From a virus, in IMG/VR virus record IMGVR_UViG_3300046411_000177, positions 1 to 33,945 of that record: DNA of 33,945 nucleotides; one strand, written 5' to 3'. Below the pieces are notes generated by a model. That model saw only the letters and a program-made list of their open reading frames with translations, searched no databases and was not told the DNA's origin. This document shows, piece by piece, positions 28,480-33,945 of the stretch (positions are counted from its first letter, which is position 1; the number at the start of each line of letters is the position of its first letter). The translations under genes and the position numbers were made by a program.

Positions 28480-30593
28480 ACCAACACCTTGTTGTAGTCA
28501 ACTCTGAGATATCCGTCCGGCCCACGCGTTACGGCCTCGGGCCTCAAGACTTGCGCCTCCTGCGCGATGACGCCTGCTCCTCTGCCATGCTGACCTACGG
28601 CATTTCCGGCCTCGTTCCACTCCCATGCGTAAAGATTTAAGCCGTTGCGTGCCTTACCAATCGGCGTGACGTTTTTCTTAAGCCTTACGTCAGAAAATTG
28701 AGCGCCAAGCGTCAAGTAATCAAACAGTCCTGGCTGTCTGCTTGTAGTTTGCGTCTGCTGTCCTGTCTGTGACCCAGCAAACGCGCCTAACGCCGTCTGT
28801 AGTGCCTGCTGTGGTGACCCAACGAATCCAGCATATTGTCCTCTTGCGGCATCAATGATGGCTTGTTGCGCGGCTTGCTCTAACGCGCCTTGTTGGGCAA
28901 CCGACTGATTAACCTGGTTGGCAATGTCAAACTGCTGAACACCCATGTTGCCCAGCTGTCCCGCAGCCGCCAAATTAAGATTCGCGCCTTGTAGCTGAGC
29001 ATTCTGGTTTGCAATACCTGCTTGTAACGCCGCAGCCTGATTTGCCAAAGCTGCTTGGTTAGCTGCGCCTGCTGTAAATTGATTAGCTTGGTTTTGCGAT
29101 GCTGCATTAGCCAGGGCTGCTTGCGTAGCCAGTTGTGCATTTTGTAAACCAGCTGTATTAGATGCTTGCGCACCAAATTGAGCCGCCTGGTTAGTCGCCG
29201 CTTGATTCGCAAGTGCTGCAGTATTTGCTGCTTGCGCCCCGAACTGCGCCGCTTGGTTACCAGCTGCTTGATTAGCCAGAGAGGCTTGGTTGACGGCAGA
29301 TTGATTCGCCAAAGCCGCCCGGTTTGCCGCTTGCGCAGTAAACTGACTCGCTGCATTACGTGCCGCCGCATTCTGTAAAGCAGCCACGTTAGCCGCTTGA
29401 GAAGTAAATTCTGACGCCCTGTTTTGCGCCGCTTGATTAGCTAATGTCGCTTGCGTAGCTAATTGAGCATTTTGTAAGGCTGCGCGATTTTGCGCGCCTG
29501 CACCAAATTGGGCCGCTTGATTTGTTGCCGCTTGATTAAGGGCTTGAGCTTGTTGTCCTAACTGTGCACTTGTCGTATCTGCTTGCAAGGTTGCACGTTG
29601 ATTCGCAAGCTGCGCCTGCTGGCCTAACTGCGCAGTCGTTGTGCCTGCCTGTAACGCAGCGCGCTGATTCGCAAGATCAGATTGTAGCCTAGAGGCTATG
29701 TCAGATTGCGCCGCCTGTTGTGCTTGCGTAAAACCAGCCTGCCTCAAGCCAGACGCAGTGCGAGCTGCTTGCTCTGCAAACGCTCGATTTGTTTCGGCCT
29801 CAGCAATGGCTTGGCGAGATCCGCCGAACGCCCCTGCCGCCTGCGCTTGCGCACCCTCGACGTTTTGCTGCATTTGTCTAGCACGCTCAAGGTCAGACAA
29901 AGACTGCTGTACTACTTGCGCCTCAAAAGGATTGGTGTAACGAGACAGATCAGTGTTTGCAATTTGCCCTGATGCAGTGCGCTCGGCCACTAAGGGGTTA
30001 ACGCCTTGCACTCTTTCGGCGCGCACTGGGTCTACGCCAGCAATTCTTTCTGCACCGTAGCCCTGGGCGCGGGCTCGCTCTGCAGCTGCATTAGCTAGCG
30101 CCTGGTACCCTTGAGCAGCCGCTTCTGACGCCGAGTACCCCTGAGACCCAACTTCTCTAGCAGTGACTCCTTGTGCAGTAAATCCCTGACTTCCTGTATT
30201 AACAGCGTCAAAACCTTGTGATCCCGCGCGTCCAGATCCGGCAGTTGCTGCGCTGTAGCCTTGCGATGTTGCTGGGCCTGCTGCAACAGCGCCAGGAGTA
30301 AAACCAACGAGACCTTGCGTGCCTGTTGTGGCGTTTTGTATGGCGTCTGCAGAAGACTGCACTAAATTGAAAGGTTGCGGCTCTGGTGCCGCCACTGGGT
30401 TATCTAACGATTGAATTGTATTTAAAGTGTTAAGAAAATTGGTCTCTGGATTTGCCGTCGCGGTTTCCATATTTAAGTTAGGAACTGATTGGGTGACGCC
30501 AGCTGCCACTGGTAGCTGGCCAGTGTTTACAACTTGTGCGTTGCCTTTCGAGCCGCCCGCTGCATTTTGTGGTACTGCTCCGCCGCCTGACAT
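28476..30593 (-). CDS. Long alpha-helical tail protein with C-terminal S74 chaperone domain
   Basis: A 705-residue protein. Residues 100-200 carry short repeats with S-Q-G-[YF]. Residues about 215-300 hold N-P-F-E-A-Q-V-V-Q-Q and A-A-G-A-F-G-G-S-R-Q-A-I. Residues 307-537 are an unbroken run of 11-residue units (21 units). The C-terminal ~70 residues are a peptidase S74 intramolecular chaperone: F-S-D-V-R-L-K-K-N-V, with the likely self-cleavage point before the Ser and the general-base Lys pair. S74 domains are known from phage fibres and spikes, where they drive trimer folding. So this is probably a fibrous or tubular tail part. Confidence 0.75.
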   Translation of the reverse strand: MSGGGAVPQNAAGGSKGNAQVVNTGQLPVAAGVTQSVPNLNMETATANPETNFLNTLNTIQSLDNPVAAPEPQPFNLVQSSADAIQNATTGTQGLVGFTPGAVAAGPATSQGYSAATAGSGRAGSQGFDAVNTGSQGFTAQGVTAREVGSQGYSASEAAAQGYQALANAAAERARAQGYGAERIAGVDPVRAERVQGVNPLVAERTASGQIANTDLSRYTNPFEAQVVQQSLSDLERARQMQQNVEGAQAQAAGAFGGSRQAIAEAETNRAFAEQAARTASGLRQAGFTQAQQAAQSDIASRLQSDLANQRAALQAGTTTAQLGQQAQLANQRATLQADTTSAQLGQQAQALNQAATNQAAQFGAGAQNRAALQNAQLATQATLANQAAQNRASEFTSQAANVAALQNAAARNAASQFTAQAANRAALANQSAVNQASLANQAAGNQAAQFGAQAANTAALANQAATNQAAQFGAQASNTAGLQNAQLATQAALANAASQNQANQFTAGAANQAALANQAAALQAGIANQNAQLQGANLNLAAAGQLGNMGVQQFDIANQVNQSVAQQGALEQAAQQAIIDAARGQYAGFVGSPQQALQTALGAFAGSQTGQQTQTTSRQPGLFDYLTLGAQFSDVRLKKNVTPIGKARNGLNLYAWEWNEAGNAVGQHGRGAGVIAQEAQVLRPEAVTRGPDGYLRVDYNKVLV
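28983..29675 (-). repeat. In-frame 33-bp (11-residue) repeat array
   Basis: This segment codes residues 307-537 of the tail protein. Boundaries at residues 307, 329, 351, 373, 384, 406, 428, 439, 461, 483, 494, 516 and 527 show spacings of exactly 22 or 11, with the core pattern L-A-N-Q-A-A-x-N-Q-A-[AS]. Synonymous codons differ between units, so the repeat is old or selected in protein. Eleven residues equal three turns of a straightened helix. Confidence 0.85.
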
Positions 30594-30602
30594 TATTTTC
30601 TC

Positions 30603-31052
30603 CTAAACTCGGAAGCCGCCCATCCTGCTATAGAATGCGGCTAGCTGTTCGGCTGTCATGTTGGAAAAATCTGGCACTGAGCCGTCTCCCGTAGGGTCAA
30701 TAAATCTGTCCATAATGGCTTTATACTGCCCCGGCCTTCTGGTTTCTAACTCTGCTAATGCCTGATCATAAAGCGGCGCAGAGCTATACCCTCGTACCCC
30801 GTCCACCTCCACCACATCAGGCATCTGAAACTCACCAGCGCCTTGCATTCCGAAAGCACTAGCCATGTCATTGACGTTTTGCCGAGAAGCTACTTGCGCG
30901 TCATTAAACGCAGCGATGTCAGGTCCGTAATAAGGCGTGTAGCCAATCTTCGATACTTTACGGCCTTCTGCCAAGTTGAGCTTGGCCTCTCTTTCCATCC
31001 ACTCTGGTATTTCTACCTTAGTTGTTGAGCTACCGCCCTTTCCACCTGCCAT
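30603..31052 (-). CDS. Conserved tail-region protein, unknown
   Basis: A 149-residue protein beginning with a Gly/Ser/Thr linker, then K-V-E-I-P-E-W-M-E-R-E-A-K-L-N-L-A-E and Y-T-P-Y-Y-G-P-D-I-A-A-F-N-D-A-Q. This W-x-x-x-[EQ]...Y-x-P-Y-x-G-P-[DE]-[IV]-A pattern is widespread in structural genes of environmental phages, next to the large helical tail protein. The C-terminus is Phe/Gly/Arg-rich. A virion role is likely. Confidence 0.65.
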   Translation of the reverse strand: MAGGKGGSSTTKVEIPEWMEREAKLNLAEGRKVSKIGYTPYYGPDIAAFNDAQVASRQNVNDMASAFGMQGAGEFQMPDVVEVDGVRGYSSAPLYDQALAELETRRPGQYKAIMDRFIDPTGDGSVPDFSNMTAEQLAAFYSRMGGFRV

Positions 31053-31053
31053 A

Positions 31054-31443
31054 TCAAATCTCTTTGCTTAACGTGATAAGTGTTGGTTTCCAATCAAACG
31101 ACTCTAATGCGCGCACCCACCCTTTTCGACCAGACAGCGTTAGCGCCGAACAGCCCTGAGCCTGAGCCCAAGCAATAACGTCCTCATGCATATCGGTAAG
31201 TGTTTGCAATTTTCCCCCAGCTAAAAAAATGTGTAGTACCTTTTTTTTCGGGTATTGCAATAGTTCAGTAACGAGGCATCCGTCCTCGGCAGGCCATAAC
31301 TGCATTGCGCCCTCGAGTATACCATACGCGACATGCTCATAATCGTGCGTGTCGCCGCCATATTCCAACGCAGCCTCGATCCATTCTCGGCAGCGCGCTA
31401 TCTGCATGCCGATTCGATCTTGCTCTAATGTCGCCATGTTCAT
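31054..31443 (-). CDS. Phage protein resembling a GNAT-like fold
   Basis: A 129-residue protein with G-C-L-V-T-E-L-L-Q-Y-P, K-K-V-L-H-I-F-L-A-G-G-K-L and A-Q-G-C-S-A-L-T-L-S-G-R-K-G-W-V-R-A-L patterns. These match a small phage protein family between tail genes whose strand and helix order resembles acetyltransferases, although the usual acetyl-CoA loop is not clear. The start overlaps the upstream stop as ATGA; an ATG two codons later is possible. A structural or modifying role is unresolved. Confidence 0.55.
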   Translation of the reverse strand: MNMATLEQDRIGMQIARCREWIEAALEYGGDTHDYEHVAYGILEGAMQLWPAEDGCLVTELLQYPKKKVLHIFLAGGKLQTLTDMHEDVIAWAQAQGCSALTLSGRKGWVRALESFDWKPTLITLSKEI

Positions 31444-32099
31444 GCGTGTAGCCTAGCTACACTTAACGTACTAGCTGGGCTAGCAGGCGCGAAACTTGTG
31501 GCGCTACCGCCGTTTAATGTGCCGTTAGTGCTGCTAACAGCAAATTTAATTTCAAGGTATTGGTTTGCTGTCATCGTTAGTATGTACGACCGCGTCACGA
31601 CCACAGTGGATCCGTTGTTATGCAAAACCGTTGTGACCCTACTGTTTGCTTCGTTTGTGCCATTGACCGCAGGCCATAAGTAAAAAGTGACGTCACTGGC
31701 CGACGAGTTCTTTAACTCTGCTGTAAGCGTAATTAAGTAATCACCGTTTTCTGTTACTACAATACGCTCAGGGTTAGAGCTATCACGGTCGACGTTGTAG
31801 TTGCCGCTTGGTGCGTCATATGTAATCGAGTAAGCAGTGTCAGCTGACGCCGCCGTCTGGCTTGCAGCTCTGATGAAATGGCCGTGACCGCCCTCCACGA
31901 CGATTTGTCTGAAGGCGTTAGTGTCGCTGATTACAGGATACCCAGCTGCCGCATCCCACATCAAAATGCCATCTTCTGTCGCTGACTCGTTTGCAGTTTT
32001 GTGGGCCAGCAAGCTGCGAATCGTGCCTAAATATACAGACAGCCGCCTCGCCCACGTTTGCCATGCATCGCCAGACGGTGTGGGTATATATTCTGTCAC
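31440..32099 (-). CDS. Tail-associated protein with jelly-roll-like C-terminal domain
   Basis: A 219-residue protein. The N-terminal ~60 residues look like a virion-attachment segment. From about residue 100 strands such as I-V-V-T-E-N-G-D-Y-L-I-T-L-T-A-E-L and Y-I-L-T-M-T-A-N-Q-Y-L-E-I-K-F form a beta sandwich like those of C1q/TNF-type fibre tips. It overlaps the P22 gp10-like gene by four bases. It is probably a fibre or head decoration. Confidence 0.65.
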   Translation of the reverse strand: MTEYIPTPSGDAWQTWARRLSVYLGTIRSLLAHKTANESATEDGILMWDAAAGYPVISDTNAFRQIVVEGGHGHFIRAASQTAASADTAYSITYDAPSGNYNVDRDSSNPERIVVTENGDYLITLTAELKNSSASDVTFYLWPAVNGTNEANSRVTTVLHNNGSTVVVTRSYILTMTANQYLEIKFAVSSTNGTLNGGSATSFAPASPASTLSVARLHA

Positions 32100-33577
32100 C
32101 GCCTACCGCCGTTTATCACATCCAACCTATTAACGCCTACGCGCCAATCTGCGAGCCTTTGGCCCTCAACTCTTACCCGTAGCTGCCGCCCAGTAAATCG
32201 CACTGACGTAGGGTTAGAAAGGCTGTAAGGGCCATGCTCCGATTCAGCGCCATTAGGGTAGAACCGTGTTTTAAACCGGGCCTGCACATCGCCCTGTGTG
32301 CGCTCGTCTGGTATCAACTCGACCGCCGACATAACTTGATCGCCGTTAGACATCATTATCGGCCCTGACTCTGCGAACGGTGTGGCGCTGCCGTAGTCAA
32401 AGCCTATCTCATGCTCGTATACGTGTTTGTCATCAGCGTCCGCCCATAAAGGGTGACGAAAAGTGCCGTGATCAATAGCCGCTGTGCGCGCTAACTGTCC
32501 TATCGACCAGGTGTTTTCCGCGTAATTCCACACGACATATCTATCGTTTTCCGTGTTGGCCCCAGAAGGATAAAACCACCAAACCTCGCTAAATCGCGCG
32601 TTAGTTGTTGCACACACCTTGCTTTGTTGTGATTGGTTGATGTCGCTAAAGACATAATCAGACACCTCGCTTGGCACCTTTGATACTGCGCCGCCTGAGT
32701 ACGTGTAAAATGCCTTGCGCCCCATCCACACCGCCCCGAGATCTGTGACCGCTACGGCTTTGCGTGAGATGATGCCGCACGCGGTTCCGATCCGCTCCCG
32801 GGAGTACACGTAGGGCGGGCCGAGGTATCCCATCGCATGAGCGTCAATCGTCGTCAGTATCAGCGTCTGGCCTCTGACATTGACGCCACACATAATCTCG
32901 CCGCCCGTCTGCAGCTCTATGTCGCCTGCTTCATTGGTCGCAGAAGGCGTCCACACTGTATTATTTTCTTTGTCGCACCATTGCACCTTACGCGGGTTAC
33001 CGCCAGCGCCAAGCGCAAAGATAAACCTCTCCTCTGTCACGACCAAACCAAGGCAGCTACTAGGCGAGTTTGTTATCTGCGCCGCTGGTGTTCCTGTGTT
33101 TAGCGTCCACTCATACAGCTTGCCGTCATCGGGGCTACAGGCGACGAGGTTTTGCCCGAACGTGTCAAGCGACCAGGTTGTTGCCGCTAGTATCGTGACG
33201 CTGTCTGTACGCTCTGTGCCGTAATAGCCAGTGTTATACGGCCCAGCGCCATAGCCAGTGAAGGCAGACGCATCAATGCGCCCAGAAGTAAACCCTGCCG
33301 GTGTAATGTCTGCTTGCACGCCAGACTGCGTATAGGCGTAAAGTTTATTGTAAGTGCCTGCGACGAAACGCCTACCGTTACTGTTATCTACCCAAGCCAG
33401 TAACGCTCGTATTTTACTTGCTGCTGCAGTTTGCGATTTTTGTTCCCAACCGCCGACCGGGCGCAATGTGTTGTCCGTCCACCTGACTAAACTTGCGTCT
33501 CGCCACCTGTTTTGACTTTGCAAGTCAGTGCCATTGCGATATACGCCTGGCAGTATTTCTAACGGCACCAGCGGCAT
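32096..33577 (-). CDS. Tail protein, P22 gp10-like DNA stabilisation (tail accessory) protein
   Basis: A 493-residue protein with a beginning G-V-Y-R-N-G-T-D-L-Q-S-Q-N-R-W-R-D-A-S-L-V-R-W, the typical start of tail proteins that plug the portal and keep DNA inside the head. It is beta-propeller-like with many W/Y-containing blades. A Gly-Tyr segment G-Y-G-A-G-P-Y-N-T-G-Y-Y-G (108-120) resembles the Gly-Tyr motif of the repeat protein at 3297. It follows the chaperone version B by three bases. Assignment is by N-terminus, length and position. Confidence 0.8.
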   Translation of the reverse strand: MPLVPLEILPGVYRNGTDLQSQNRWRDASLVRWTDNTLRPVGGWEQKSQTAAASKIRALLAWVDNSNGRRFVAGTYNKLYAYTQSGVQADITPAGFTSGRIDASAFTGYGAGPYNTGYYGTERTDSVTILAATTWSLDTFGQNLVACSPDDGKLYEWTLNTGTPAAQITNSPSSCLGLVVTEERFIFALGAGGNPRKVQWCDKENNTVWTPSATNEAGDIELQTGGEIMCGVNVRGQTLILTTIDAHAMGYLGPPYVYSRERIGTACGIISRKAVAVTDLGAVWMGRKAFYTYSGGAVSKVPSEVSDYVFSDINQSQQSKVCATTNARFSEVWWFYPSGANTENDRYVVWNYAENTWSIGQLARTAAIDHGTFRHPLWADADDKHVYEHEIGFDYGSATPFAESGPIMMSNGDQVMSAVELIPDERTQGDVQARFKTRFYPNGAESEHGPYSLSNPTSVRFTGRQLRVRVEGQRLADWRVGVNRLDVINGGRR

Positions 33578-33580
33578 GGC

Positions 33581-33945
33581 TTACTCTGGCTTTTCGGGCC
33601 ATGTAATGGAAGATGGAAACGTCTCCTGTTGCGGCACGTCACGCAATGCCTGCCTGTACGTTGTCATATCGTCTGACATGGTTACATCAGACAACCCGTA
33701 GTGATCTGTTTCTGATAACAGAAGATCACGCTGTGAGCGTACTTGAGCGGCTAAGGACGCAGTATTTGCCGCATCGTATGCCGTCTTTTGTGCCTCCACA
33801 GTCTGAACATCACCATTCTCATCCTCGTACTCAGTGAACATATCTTGCTCTGTCCATGCGTACACCCAATTGCCGTTGGCGTCTTGCTCTACACCGTTAC
33901 GTACTACGACCTTGTAGTCACCAGAAGGATCTGGTTGAGGTGATG
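33581..33945 (-). CDS. Phage tail assembly chaperone, version B (5' end cut by window edge)
   Basis: The frame enters from the right edge with S-P-Q-P-D-P-S-G-D-Y-K and ends with a stop at 33581-33583. The first ATG inside the window is at V-Y-A-W/M-Y-A-W but the true start should lie outside or, if the genome closes on itself, at 374. After TEQDMFTEYED the sequence runs R-S-Q-R-D-L-L-L-S-E-T-D-H-Y-G-L-S-D-V, Y-R-Q-A-L-R-D-V-P and ends W-P-E-K-P, the standard end of phage tail assembly chaperones. It stands three bases before the tail gene. Confidence 0.85.
   Translation of the reverse strand, partial: SPQPDPSGDYKVVVRNGVEQDANGNWVYAWTEQDMFTEYEDENGDVQTVEAQKTAYDAANTASLAAQVRSQRDLLLSETDHYGLSDVTMSDDMTTYRQALRDVPQQETFPSSITWPEKPE
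33819..33945. repeat. 127-bp direct repeat, copy 2 (window end)
   Basis: Identical to 112-238. If the contig closes here, joining 33945 to 239 gives a circle of about 33.7 kb and leaves 1-111 as an alternative branch. See the finding on alternative chaperone ends. Confidence 0.95.

Noticed and set aside
28880-29371. 163-residue Arg/Gln/Leu-rich ORF inside the hendecad region
   Set aside because: It is a shadow frame produced by the repeated codons of the tail protein 28476-30593.
1-33945. CRISPR array, insertion sequence, integrase, toxin-antitoxin pair or anti-CRISPR
   Set aside because: No spaced direct repeats of CRISPR size, no transposase or recombinase motifs and no recognisable toxin or anti-CRISPR family were seen. 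The repeats present are in-frame protein repeats or the 127-bp end overlap.
33819-33945. Biological direct terminal repeat of the virion DNA
   Set aside because: The match is internal at the left side (starts at 112), exactly 127 bases, and lies inside a coding gene with diverging flanks; an assembly-graph overlap explains it better.

Overview
This window looks like an almost complete genome of a tailed double-stranded DNA bacteriophage, probably with a short (podovirus-type) tail. Every convincing gene reads on the minus strand, genes are packed with ATGA-type overlaps, and the recognisable set is terminase, portal, scaffold, SU10/HK97-fold capsid, head-tail adaptor, P22 gp10-like tail protein, ejection proteins, holin and endolysin. 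No RNA polymerase, DNA polymerase, integrase, tRNA, CRISPR or transposon was seen. Many small proteins resemble families I associate with phages of marine bacteria. Sec-type signal peptides and a holin/M15 endolysin fit a Gram-negative host, but the host cannot be named from this sequence. The last 127 bases repeat positions 112-238 exactly. The genome is therefore probably circular in the assembly (circularly permuted or terminally redundant DNA), and the break lies inside a tail-assembly chaperone gene that appears with two different 3' ends.

Layout, in the direction of transcription (right to left): (1) Early region, about 14700 to 7660. A sigma70-like promoter (14674-14701) precedes small unknown genes, a putative single-strand annealing protein, SSB and an XRE-type repressor. 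A 0.33 kb non-coding, strongly structured stretch follows, then a conserved unknown gene, a replication-like gene, NinB, NinG, a zinc-ribbon microprotein, a thermonuclease-like nuclease and a ParB-methyltransferase fusion. (2) Packaging, 7671 to 6006: small and large terminase. (3) A chain of tiny Lys/Arg-rich genes, 5537 to 4885. (4) Head-tail adaptor and fibre genes, 4881 to 383, then the chaperone across the contig ends. (5) Tail and ejection genes, 33577 to 24621. (6) Portal, small linker, scaffold and capsid, 24624 to 20344, ending in a hairpin terminator. (7) A run of secreted and membrane proteins with the lysis genes, 20296 to 14799, ending in a strong rho-independent terminator.

The early genes suggest replication by host enzymes helped by annealing-type recombination, and packaging by a terminase that may work by headful. 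Fibre and tail genes lie between terminase and portal/capsid, which is not the usual order. Points most worth a second look: the run of exported proteins beside the lysis cassette (including an Asn/Thr/Ser-rich secreted protein with a four-cysteine domain), a plus-strand RNA candidate in the only large non-coding gap, a 75-nt tRNA-shaped element after the capsid gene, the overlapping chain of basic microproteins, a tail protein with 21 uninterrupted 11-residue repeats, and the alternative C-termini of the tail chaperone.
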